A DNA stretch of 64,000 nt from assembly GCA_029237695.1 (NCBI GenBank), contig JAQRGA010000113.1:62001-126000 (forward strand), given 5' to 3'. Numbering within the stretch: position 1 is the first letter of the stretch; each line of letters begins with the position of its first letter. Origin of the DNA: Conchocele bisecta (Eukaryota > Mollusca > Bivalvia > Lucinida > Thyasiridae). Shown in pieces: positions 33,777 to 43,822 of the stretch. A program made the position numbers and the translations under genes. Under the pieces are notes generated by a model. It was not told the origin of the DNA. It saw nothing but the letters and a program-made list of their open reading frames with translations, and searched no databases.

Positions 33777-34617
33777 CTGAAACAGACAATTGTGTCCATG
33801 TCACAAAACGCGAGAACTCCAGCTTCCAGGGGCACGCTTTGTCCGTAGTACAATTAATAAGTTTCTAAGTGAAAAATAAATTGACAAAACAGTTTGCAAT
33901 AGCGGCCGATTTTGAGATGTCGTTGATAGATTGGTTTAGACTCAATGACCCATACATGTACCGGTATGTAGTACCAGTAGATGGAATCATTAGTCAAGCA
34001 CATTAATGTGCTCCAAATAAAATTGAAATAGAAATCGGAGAGTACAAATCAGCATTGATGTTTTTCAGTTCAGCATTACAAAATTGCAGGAGATGATATA
34101 TTTTGTACACTGCAATGTTTATTACAAATGACAAGTGAAGATAAACATATTTTTGGGTATCTCTGTTTGGGTAACACATGTATGGGCATTTATAAGGTTG
34201 AAATTACTGTTTATTTACATTATTTACATTGTAAATAAACAGTAATGTCAACACTATAAATGACGTGCGTGGTAAAATACACTTTGAAAATCTCAAATCA
34301 GCATTGAAAAGAAAATTAGGGGGTAAAATACTCTTTACGCTAAAACCTTATCTGGAGCTCTTTTTTAAAATTTAGTGAAACAGGTCTGGAGCTGAAGATA
34401 AGCTGCGTAATCCATACTCACTTTCTTGGGTAATGAGGGCCAAAACACATGGGATACATGATTATAATTAATATTGATTGATTGATTTAACACTTTCACC
34501 CCTGGAATGGATTTGATATGTACATTTAGTAACCAATCAGTATCCAATGTCACAAAATGATTTTCAGACTAGTCTATTTATGAAAAAGGGGGTGTTTTTG
34601 TTCTTAAAAATATGAAA

Positions 34618-34735
34618 GTTACTAGTAAACAGAGCAGATCCTGATGAGACGGCTAGTCACGAGCCGGCTCATCTGGATCTACACTTTTTGCCAATATCAC
34701 TATACATGTCTGTGGTGTTGAAAGGGTTAATCGGG
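34618..34735. repeat. Repeat GCAGATCCTGATGAGACGGCT / AGCCGGCTCATCTGGATC
   Basis: Inverted pair around AGTCACG, also at 58920-58985. Confidence 0.65.
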
Positions 34736-34794
34736 CTTTGTATCTGTTCACCAGCAGTTCAAAAGCTATGTACACGACAGCTACGTTTATCCAG

Positions 34795-35035
34795 TCACAT
34801 ATGCAGACGTGACTGGAGAAATGGGGCTAATGGGTTTTGCGACCAGTGTAGATCCTCGCAGTCTGATCAGGATCTGCACTGTTCGCCAATCCATCAATGA
34901 AACACCTGTCATGCTTCTAACAAGCAACACCGATTGGTATCATGCTACAGGAGTGTGCTGTTTGACCAGGAGCTACACGGGTCACAAATCCCATAAGCCC
35001 CATTTCTCCAGTCACAGCCACATATGATGACACGC
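34795..35035. mobile_element. MITE family C, complete-looking copy
   Basis: GACGTGACTGGAGAAATGGG...GCTAATGGGTTTTGCGACCA at the left and ACAAATCCCATAAGCCCCAT...TTCTCCAGTCACAGCC at the right. Confidence 0.8.
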
Positions 35036-35092
35036 TACTGTTCGACTGACATGATCCCGCTTAAAGCTCGAGGCAACATTGATCGTAACACA

Positions 35093-35634
35093 GGGGTGTG
35101 AGCAGCATATTGTGAGAAAAGAGGAAATTAGCGCAAAATGTAACAAAAGAGGAAACCCATTCACCCATTCAAAGTATTATTTTTTGTGCAGAATGAACAA
35201 AATCCAGCACTTTTTATTTTGTAAAATGTTATTATAACAAGAGTTGTCAGAGGAACCGAGGGCACATTTCAAAACAGAAATAGCTGGATAAGGGAAACAA
35301 AATTTATGAGCCATTTACCAGAGCGTGTTACGGTTTCGAGCGTACAAAGTATTTAACCTTGACCCTGGGCTTAGCAGAGGTAGAGGACCCTTGGAGCAAT
35401 GTGTGTGTGAAATATGAAGCAAATCCAAGCAAGGAAACAGAAAATATAGGCCATTTACCAGTGTTAAGGTTTCCGGATGCACAAAGTATGTGACCTTGAC
35501 CCTGGGCTTAGAAGGGGCGGGACGGACATGCGGGGCACCGTATATTTCCTTCTTTTTTTTTTTAGATAACATTTTACAAAATAAAAAGCAGGGCTCCGTA
35601 GCAATCAGCTGAAAAGAGGAGATTCACACCCCTG
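35093..35634. mobile_element. TIR element ACAGGGGTGTGA...TCACACCCCTGT
   Basis: Short inverted ends with an inner pair (TTTTATTTTGTAAAATGTTA / ATAACATTTTACAAAATAAA). The interior holds TGACCTTGACCCTGGGCTTAG repeats. Confidence 0.6.
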
Positions 35635-35661
35635 TAATATCAATGTACACGAGTAACGTAC

Positions 35662-35783
35662 CAGATCGTCGTCTCTATGTGTGTTACTGTTACGTTTCTG
35701 TCCACGTCGACTCCGACTCTGGGTCGACGTTCGTTTCACCGACGATGGCGTCTCTGTCTGGATGCGTGATGTACGTCTACTTC
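35662..35783 (-). CDS. KIF20B: KIF20B-like kinesin, exon 11
   Basis: Codes SRRTSRIQTETPSSVKRTST then QSRSRRGQKRNSNTHRDDDL. Acceptor CTAATACAG|GAAGTAG, donor GATCTG|GTACGT. Arg/Ser-rich basic segment. Starts with 2 nt completing the Gly codon begun in exon 10 (TSP-G-SRRT) and ends in phase 0. Confidence 0.7.
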
Positions 35784-35860
35784 CTGTATTAGTTGAACAA
35801 TAGACAAGTTATATAAATAGGTTACCGAAGGAGTATTTTGGTTACATGGAAAACATATTA

Positions 35861-36960
35861 TACATTATTCTAAAGTGCTGTCAAACCATGTTTTTAATAT
35901 TTACATAGTGGTTTGTGATTCCTTAAGGAACTGGCTGTCAGATGGGTTTGTGGTTCATTAAGGAATTAGCTGATGGGTTTGGTTCATTAAGGATGTAGCT
36001 GATAGGTCCATGGTTCACTAAGGAGTTAGCTGATGGGTTTGTGGTTCATTAAGGAATTATCTGATGGGTTTGGTTCATTAAGGATGTAGCTGATGGGTTT
36101 GTGGTTCATTAAGGAGTTAGCTGATGGGTTTGTGGTTCATTAAGGAATTAGCTGATGGGTTTGGTTCATTAAGGATGTAGCTGGGATGTACATTATTCTA
36201 AAGTGCTGTCAAACCATGTTTTTAATATTTACATAGTGGTTTGTGATTCCTTAAGGAACTGGCTGTCAGATGGGTTTGTGGTTCATTAAGGAATTAGCTG
36301 ATGGGTTTGGTTCATTAAGGATGTAGCTGATAGGTCCATGGTTCACTAAGGAGTTAGCTGATGGGTTTGTGGTTCATTAAGGAATTATCTGATGGGTTTG
36401 GTTCATTAAGGATGTAGCTGATGGGTTTGTGGTTCATTAAGGAGTTAGCTGATGGGTTTGTGGTTCATTAAGGAATTAGCTGATGGGTTTGGTTCATTAA
36501 GGATGTAGCTGATGGGTCCATGGTTCATTAAGGAGTTAGCTGATGGGTTTGTGGTTCATTAAGAAATTAGCTGATGGGTTTGTGGTTCATTAAGGATGTA
36601 GCTGATGGGTTTGTGGTTCATTAAGAAATTAGCTGATGGGTTTTTGTTCATGAAGGAATTAGATGATGCGTTTGTGGTTCATAATTAGGTTCACCAAGGG
36701 ATTTAGCTACTGGGTTTGTGGTTGATTAAGGAATTAGCTGATGGGTTTGTTGTTCACAAAGGGATCTAGCTGGTGGGTTTGTGGTTCATAATTAGCTGAT
36801 GGTTGTGGTTGCTTAAGGAATTAGCTGATGGGTTTGTGGTTCATTAAGGATATAGCGGATGGGTTTATTGTTCATTAAGGAATTAGCTGATGGGTTTGTG
36901 GTTCACTAAGGGATTTAGCTAATGGGTTTGTGGTTTATTAATGAATTAGCTGACTACTAT
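35861..36960. repeat. Minisatellite GATGGGTTTGTGGTTCATTAAGGAATTAGCT
   Basis: About 35 units of roughly 25-31 bp with TTAAGGAATTAGCTGATGGG as the core. The first part is organised as a 328-bp higher-order unit repeated twice (starts 35861 and 36189). Each unit opens with a family B MITE fragment (TAAAGTGCTGTCAAACCATG). Confidence 0.9.
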
Positions 36961-37067
36961 CAGCTAAGTGGTAGTTAGCTGATAGTAGTCAACTAATTCC
37001 TTGATAAAGACCTGGAATAGTGAAGTTGTGGTTCAATAAGCACGAGTCAGCCAATTGTCTCGCCTAC

Positions 37068-37227
37068 CTGGTGAGGTTCCCCAAGTCTGAATCTCAGTGG
37101 GTTCTGTGCCCGCTGCGGGGTCAGTGGGGGGGACCTTGGGTGGCTCGACGGGTCTCAGGGGGCGATTCAAGGAATTCTGTCTTGTTGGCGACTTGTGGGC
37201 GGGTTCCGGCGATGCTGAAGTATGTTC
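37068..37227 (-). CDS. KIF20B: KIF20B-like kinesin, exon 10
   Basis: Codes EHTSASPEPAHKSPTRQNSL, NRPLRPVEPPKVPPTDPAAG and TEPTEIQTWGTSPG. Acceptor GTTTATTCCAG|GAACAT, donor CACCAG|GTAGGC. Pro/Ser/Thr-rich linker with SPEP, SPTR and TSPG possible phospho-sites. Phase 0 in, one base out. Bases 37147-37169 are identical to intronic sequence at 32153-32175. Confidence 0.7.
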
Positions 37228-37450
37228 CTGGAATAAACACACCTAATGGTCAACTCAAGAAAATAGTATACAGTTATTTCATGGTCATTCGGGGAAGAGT
37301 CAAAACTATTACCCAGATGTGCTGTGGACGACCCGAGGCACTATTGCTCCGAGGCCGAGGGGCAATATGTTTTGACTGTTCCCTGAATTACCATGAAATA
37401 ACTGTTTTATTACTCAACCTGCAACAGTGTATGACACAATGAACGTAAAT
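37228..37450. repeat. Degenerate hairpin in intron 9
   Basis: CAGTTATTTCATGGTCATTC and GAATTACCATGAAATAACTG pair across GCAATAGTG/GGCAATATG-type sequence. No gene. Confidence 0.5.
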
Positions 37451-37754
37451 TAGGCGTGGGGCGCATCGACAGACCAATCTAAATTACGTTCAATTTTATG
37501 AAAAAATTACGTCATGATTTTCAGGGGTGAAAAAGTTTTGATTATCCCACTGGCACGCGGAACTATTGACTGGGCGCACGGAACTATTGCCAAAGGCACG
37601 TAAAAACCCAGGGAATTAGTAAAAACTATGGAATATCAACTTATATAGGGAGTTGGGTAATAATGTGTTTGTAACTCTTCATATAAATATTTGTACATTA
37701 AATTATATATTTATGGTCCGGTTTTTTTCTTATTTTGTTTTTAAATAAACATGT

Positions 37755-37910
37755 AGGAATTCTGAGGCTCGCCGAGGAATTCCTATTGCTTCAGAGCCGA
37801 GCCTGATAAATATATACCAGGGAAGCGTCTTTTGATATCAAGTTTATCAGGCAATGCTAGGAAATATGTAGGAATTCCGAGGCTCGCCAAACGACACTAG
37901 CATGATATTC
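37755..37910. mobile_element. Diverged relative of the 30447-30597 fold-back
   Basis: GGAATTCTGAGGCTCGCCGA, TTTTGATATCAAGTTTATCA and CGACACTAGCATGATATTCC match the exon 14-proximal element with rearrangement. Confidence 0.65.
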
Positions 37911-37916
37911 CATTTA

Positions 37917-38164
37917 CCAGTAGCCTATTTACCAAAATCACAAAGGATACTTATCTTGCGTACACTTTGAGGGAGCATTTTTCCATTTATGAAAAAAATT
38001 ACTGTTGGCTGTGATAATGTAATAAATTCAGTATAATAATTCTGCATATGTTTAATCATCAAATAGATACAGTCGCTAGTTCTATATGAAATAATGCATT
38101 TTGAGAAATATAAATGGTTACTCCCTCAAAGTATACTTAGAAATTTTGATTAAATCTGCTACAG
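37917..38164. mobile_element. MITE family E copy 4, degenerate
   Basis: GTAGCCTATTTACC at the left, GGCTGTGATAATGTAATAAA in the middle, ACTCCCTCAAAGTATACTTA at the right. Diverged ends. Confidence 0.8.
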
Positions 38165-38614
38165 ATAACATTTTACGCTACAGAACGACATGGTTTCCGT
38201 CCAAACGAACGCGGACTTGTCTGCGTTGTGTCATTCCACTGATGTTATTCGGTAACATCATGTGATGCCGTTTGACCAATAGAATGTCAGATAAAGTAGT
38301 TGTGACTAAGATATTCATATTTAGTCAAGGGCGAATACAACAACAATTTGTTATCAGTCAGCGTGTATTCAGTCAATGCATGGCAATTTACCTGTTAATT
38401 AAACGCACAATGTGGTCCGGATGGCTGTCAATTTCTGATGTAGAGTCTTAGCCGATTCTTATGTGCAAGTTTGATAGCCGTATGTGTTATACACTAGTAG
38501 CGGAAGGAACGGACACAAACACACAAAGTGCTACGGACCGACAGACAAGGGTAAATTATAATGCCCCCCATCCCAAATAAATTAGTGGGGTCATAAAAAT
38601 AAAGTCTGTGATAC

Positions 38615-38737
38615 CTGTGGGTTGGGCAATGTATGAAACTCTTCCTCCTCGACGTAATCTGGCCTCTCTGTCTTCACAGTGACGGTGTTCGGGTGTTGGA
38701 GGCCGGCTCCAATCTTCTCACGCTCGTCCTGCCAGCT
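38615..38737 (-). CDS. KIF20B: KIF20B-like kinesin, exon 9
   Basis: 41 codons, phase 0/0: SWQDEREKIGAGLQHPNTVT then VKTERPDYVEEEEFHTLPNPQ. Acceptor CATGCGCAG|AGCTGG, donor CCACAG|GTATCA. The HPNTVTVK patch aligns with the TTPVTVK stretch that I recall after the coiled coil of human KIF20B, followed in both by acidic residues. VKTE fits a SUMO consensus (psi-K-x-E). Confidence 0.75.
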
Positions 38738-38860
38738 CTGCGCATGAAAGGCAAAACACAATGTACCGTAATATCCCTAATAATTTTCCCTACTTTCTAA
38801 GTATTGAGCTCCACATATTTCAATTACTGCAAGATTTAACACCAATAAGTTACATATTAC

Positions 38861-39168
38861 CAGTAGCCTATTTCACCAACATTGCAAAGTATACTTATCT
38901 AGCAAAGTATACTTTGAGGGTGTAATTTTCAATTTAAGGATAAATTTATTAATTTTATTATACTGAATTTATTATATTATCACAGCCATTTTGGCTGTGA
39001 TAATGTAATAAATTCAGTACAATAATTCTGCATACTTTTAATCATCATATATATGCAATCGTTAGTCCTATATGAAATAACGCATTTCAGGGAAAATAAA
39101 TGATTACTCCCTCAAAGTATACATTGCTAGAAAAGTAAACTTTGCAATGTTGGTGAAATAGGCTACTG
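38861..39168. mobile_element. MITE family E copy 5, best ends
   Basis: Begins CAGTAGCCTATTTCACCAAC and ends GTTGGTGAAATAGGCTACTG, exact inverted ends. Centre TTATCACAGCC...GGCTGTGATAA. Confidence 0.9.
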
Positions 39169-39675
39169 ATTTAATGAATACATGTTCAACAGGAAATGGA
39201 AAATCAATACTTGGATGGGAGATCGTATTTTATTACACTCTTGCACATTATTTGCACGGGTTTCGCTGTGAGAGAAAACCCGTAATCAACTCTTACAAAT
39301 AATACACCGTGAAGAGAACACCCGTAATTTCGCGCCCGTTTTCTTGGAAACCACGAGCTACCATGCAAAATGTTTAATTTGTATTACAGTCAAAATAAAG
39401 TTATTTGAAACTTTGGAAAGGGTCTCGACTAATCTAGAATGTTAATGTGATTGAACACATTCCAAACATGCACTGAAATAGATCTGGATCATAGAAACAG
39501 CTGCGTAATTTGGATTTCAAAAAGTTTTCATGACGTCACATTTGATGTCACACAACGTAATGTCAAATCGAGGGAAAACACGTCATTGTATAACTATTCA
39601 TGCGCACATCGCAATTCATTGATTATCATCTCAAAAATAGACAAATGTGCATATATATCCGCCGTGGAAGTGTAA

Positions 39676-39852
39676 TAAATAGGATATTCCATCGTACATG
39701 TTTGAATAGCGGAAATAATACACTCGTGTCCGTCGGCGTCCGTACAAGCAACTCGTTCGCTACACTCACTCGTTGCTTACGCGGAAGCCGACGCACACTC
39801 GTGTATTATTTCCCGCTATTCAAAATGTACGATGGAATATCCTCTATATAAA
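39676..39852. repeat. Long hairpin, arms about 75 bp
   Basis: GGATATTCCATCGTACATGT...GCGGAAATAATACACTCG pairs with CGAGTGTGCG..ACTCGTGTATTATTTCCCGC...GTACGATGGAATATCC. The loop has AAGCAACTCGTTCGC / ACTCACTCGTTGCTT. Confidence 0.8.
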
Positions 39853-40182
39853 CCTGGCTAATTATAAGTATGTTATTGTCCACATGTCGCCAGCACCCTC
39901 GCATTTAATTCCTTAAAAATCCAATATGTGAAAAATAACTTATACTAAATAGTCAGACACAATTTATTGTAGGAAATACACATATAAATATCTCGTTCCG
40001 ACAACAATTACTAGGGGTGTAACAATTCACTGTCAGAACATTCAATGCACCGCGATATTTTACAGATGATGTGATTCATGATGCACGACACCTATACAAT
40101 TCAATGCTTTGGAATCCCAAATTATGCAATAAATAGACGTTATTGTCGGGTACACTGCTGTACGAATCTAAAATTATAATTA

Positions 40183-41242
40183 CAGTCGAACTTCGATGGG
40201 TCGAACCCTGGTAAACTCGTCAACCATGCTTGCCTCGAACTAGCCTTTAGGTCCCGGCAGAATTCCTATATAAATACGTTAAAACTACCCGGTATAGGTC
40301 GAACTTGTGAAAGTCGAACAACCCTCAATGCCTCGAATCGCTGTCACGCCCGGTCGTGTATAAATCCACTATAAACACCACAAAAACTCGAACATGTCAG
40401 ACAATTGTCTCCAGACTAGTTGATTGACTTTCACACCTATTGTTAACCGGTTGTCAAACAAATCTCAAGTGGTCATTTGAGCGTATACAATAACGGCAGT
40501 CGTGACCAGCATACGTGGTAATTATGCATTGACCAATGTCGGCGAAGTTGTTAGTTAATTAAAGTGGTAATTTATGGGACATGTGGAATTAAATATCGCT
40601 CAGTTTTAATTAATGACCCAAGCATCTGGCCTTTTAAGTTGTAAATCAACATGAACTGTTTTTACTATGATCAGTAATGAGTGTGATGTGTCATCCGATT
40701 TATTTGCCATATAAGCAGGTGAAGCGGAAGACTACGAAGCAAGGCGAGATAACAGACTTCTTCAATACCGGACGTGTATAACTTTCATGTATAGCTTGTA
40801 CTGGGTTCCATGTGATAGTAAATTATGATATGCAGTGAATGTGGTTCCGGGTCCGAAGTAGTGATGGGGCGACTGGGCATGATCGTATCGGACGGGGCAA
40901 TCAAGTCCGCCAATTGTATTTCGTAATCATTTTCTGCTGTTCTCATGTTCTATTGCTGTATAATGGCTATGAGTAAATAAAAACACACATGAGGTTTGCC
41001 ACTTTCTTTATTTTATTAAAGCCTGTTTCTGTTAATAAACGACTGTGACAATCAACCGTAAATGCAAATGTAAGCGCATTTATATGAAACAACGTGTCGT
41101 AATGACGACTTGTTTCACTTAGTACACTGACCAACTTGTCGATCTGTAATGGTTACAGTAGAAAATCCCGATGGGTCGAACAACGGATGGGTCGAACTAA
41201 AACTTAACCCCGCAGGCTGTTCGACCCATCGAAGTTAGACTG
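40183..41242. mobile_element. 1060-bp TA-flanked TIR element (pogo/Tigger-like ends)
   Basis: CAGTCGAACTTCGATGGGTC at the left, GACCCATCGAAGTTAGACTG at the right, TA on both sides (40181-40182, 41243-41244). Internal CGATGGGTCGAAC copies near both ends. No frame resembling a transposase, so non-autonomous. Confidence 0.75.
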
Positions 41243-41394
41243 TATTGGGAAGAATATTCGCAAACCAGTCGGCGGTCTGGAACCATGTTTGGGTTGGGTT
41301 TTATGCATTATATGGACCATTGAAAATGTATTTTTTTTGAAGGAGGTACTAGTTTCGTGAAATGAATCGTATCGTTACACCACGAACAATGACT

Positions 41395-41690
41395 ACCCAA
41401 ACTTTACGACTATATAAACAATGCAAAAACAATATTTTTTTTCAAGAATATTAAATTTTATCAAAATTTATAACGAAAAGTCTATTTCCAAATTTATTTA
41501 TTTTTTTACTCCTCCCCCACCTCCTTTTCCCCCATGTTAAAGTCCCATTTTCGTAATAAAATCAATATTTGACCAAATATAAAAAGAACTTTCATTCTTA
41601 AATTTTGATATTATCAAAAACAAATGTGTTTTCTCATTGTTTATATACAATGTAGCCGTACAAATTGGGCAGGTTTTGTGAAACAGACAG
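41395..41690. mobile_element. Fold-back element family D, short copy
   Basis: AAACTTTACGACTATATAAA and TAGCCGTACAAATTGGGCAG...TGAAACAGACAG ends. Central TTTTCCCCCATGTTAAAGTC. Confidence 0.7.
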
Positions 41691-41696
41691 GATCCG

Positions 41697-41795
41697 GTGG
41701 CTCAAAGCTTCTGTTAGCTTAACAGACTGTTAAATCCTTAGCATTGCTAAGGATTTAACAGTCTGTTAAACTAACAGAGGTTTTGAGCAACCGGG
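41697..41795. mobile_element. Hairpin family G copy 2
   Basis: GGTGGCTCAAAGCTTCTGTT...CCTTAGCATTGCTAAGG...AACAGAGGTTTTGAGCAACC. Confidence 0.8.
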
Positions 41796-41967
41796 CCCTG
41801 ATGGTTATTACGGTACCCACTATTGCCTTGACTACAGACATGTCCAATCTTTTTATTTTCTGTTGTTTTTTTCTCTATCAAAAACATGGTTGGACAGCAC
41901 TTGAGAATCCTTTCCATTTTTTTTTTAAGCTGGAACATTCAATAACATTTGATCAATGTTTACCAAC

Positions 41968-42096
41968 CTTGGCCATCTGTATTTCTCTGTCCTTCAGCTG
42001 TTTGATCATGTCCTTCAGCTGCTTGATTTCAACGTCTTTCTTCTTCAAAATTGACTCAAGTCCCGACACCAGTTTGTCTCGTTCCTCGCGGAATTC
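41968..42096 (-). CDS. KIF20B: KIF20B-like kinesin, exon 8 (end of coiled coil)
   Basis: 43 codons, phase 0/0: EFREERDKLVSGLESILKKK then DVEIKQLKDMIKQLKDREIQMAK. Acceptor TTTATTAG|GAATTC, donor GCCAAG|GTTGGT. Perfect heptads. The block REERDKLV..LE...KKDVEIKQLK is the strongest match to KIF20B, where I recall WREERDQLVAALE followed by QKDNEIEQLK just before the non-coiled tail. Confidence 0.85.
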
Positions 42097-42329
42097 CTAA
42101 TAAAATTATATACAATAAAATTATTTATTATATAAATAGCCATGAAATACATAGTTATACGATGTAAATAAAAGTCATATGTTCTCATCGATGAAATAAA
42201 CAACTTCCGGTGAAAATACGACTACTTCCGCTATCTATATTCATATTCTGTATTTAGAAAGAAAATAGGCTGAAAATACACATTAATTACCGTATAGTCT
42301 AAAAACTGCTAATTTCCATGGAGCGGTAT

Positions 42330-42490
42330 ATAATAAATAGAATATTCATATTTTTGCAACGAATATGACATATATGTTCATCTCGTGGTGTGAAATATCC
42401 ATATTTCACTTGTGATATATGGACATTTCACTCCACTCGATGAACATATATGTCATATTTGTTGCAAAAATATGAATATCCTCTATTTAT
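42330..42490. repeat. Long hairpin, arms about 75 bp
   Basis: AGAATATTCATATTTTTGCA...ATGTTCATCTCG pairs with CGATGAACATATATGTCATA...TTGTTGCAAAAATATGAATA. Confidence 0.85.
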
Positions 42491-42493
42491 TGC

Positions 42494-43146
42494 ATATAAT
42501 GCCCCATTCATAGTGTCACGATTTGGCGGCGCCGTAATGCTACGTTTCTGACCCTCACAATTTGCAAATTTCCGAAGATCCAAGTCGGGTTATGCCTCGC
42601 TGCCGCCACGCTCTAGCCTCTTTGTCGCCACGTTATGGCTCGCTGCCACAGAGCGTATCATATTGTACCACTACGTATCATAACATACCACAACACAACG
42701 TAGCACAACATCGTACAATGTAGCATAACGCAGCTCATAACGTAGTACAATGGGGTACAACGCATCATAGCACAACACAGCGTGGCATAACGTGGCACGG
42801 GCAACATGCGTGCAACGAGGCCACAACGTAGCATACCGCAGCACAACGTGTCAAGAAACGCAACAGAACATAACAACCGGCGGGACACGTTATGATCACG
42901 TCGTCACGTTTTTGCTACTTTGTAATATTTTGTACCAAAAGAGAGGTTGTTGCCACGTTGTTGCCACGTTGTAGTACAAGTGTGGGGAAACGCGAGAACA
43001 TTTTGAACATGTACAAAATAAAAATTTCCAGTTCATCAAGTTTTAGCCAAGCTGTTCCACGTTTGCTCACGTTGTAGCCACATTCTGCCACATTTCCTAA
43101 CGTAGCTAAATGTGGCGGCCAAAACGTGACACTATGACTGGGGTAT
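42494..43146. mobile_element. TIR element with internal (CGTAGCACAA)n
   Basis: TATAATGCCCCATTCATAGT...GTCACG at the left, CGTGACACTATGACTGGGGT...ATA at the right (about 32-bp imperfect TIR). The interior 42650-42890 is a degenerate ACAACGTAGCATAAC minisatellite; no transposase. Confidence 0.65.
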
Positions 43147-43822
43147 AACTGGCTTTGGCAGTGCAATAATTATAGGTTATTTGATTTGTATGTGGATATA
43201 TGCACGAGTTCCAAACCGTACGACATTGCGCGCCTTTAGGAGTGCAATATTATTGCACAGCAAAACAAGTGACATATCGACATACAAATCAAAGTAGAAA
43301 ATTGTCAGTAAAACAAAATGTCACCGCTATTGAGCATTCATGATTACAACAGCAATCACTGAGCGAGTGATTGGAGAAAAAAATTGCATTTGATTCCAAT
43401 TCGTCCCCGGGTCCGAATTGACATGGCCCGACTTGACGGCATCTTTTTCGGAATTATAGTGGCTTCACTACCTGCGTGTTCAATATCTCTACAGTTTTGC
43501 ACCTCCTACACTTTTGCGGGTAGAATCCTCAATAGGGAAATGTGCAAAACCTCTAGCCGCGAAACTGTAGGGTAGCGAAACCTCAGTCAGCCGCTTTCTG
43601 TTTGAGCAAGCGCACTATCATCAAAAGCAGCCATGTACAGAAAGTGGATTTGCCGCGATGTGGCAAATTGGGCAATAAAGAATGGTTTTCCAAACATTGT
43701 TGATAAATTGATTGGTAAGGAGAATTACTGTGATCCAATTGTCCAGTCATATTTTATACAAACAATAAATCGAGTACCCCGATGTGATATCAGCAGCAAA
43801 ATGTAAACAGGAAAAGTAACTA

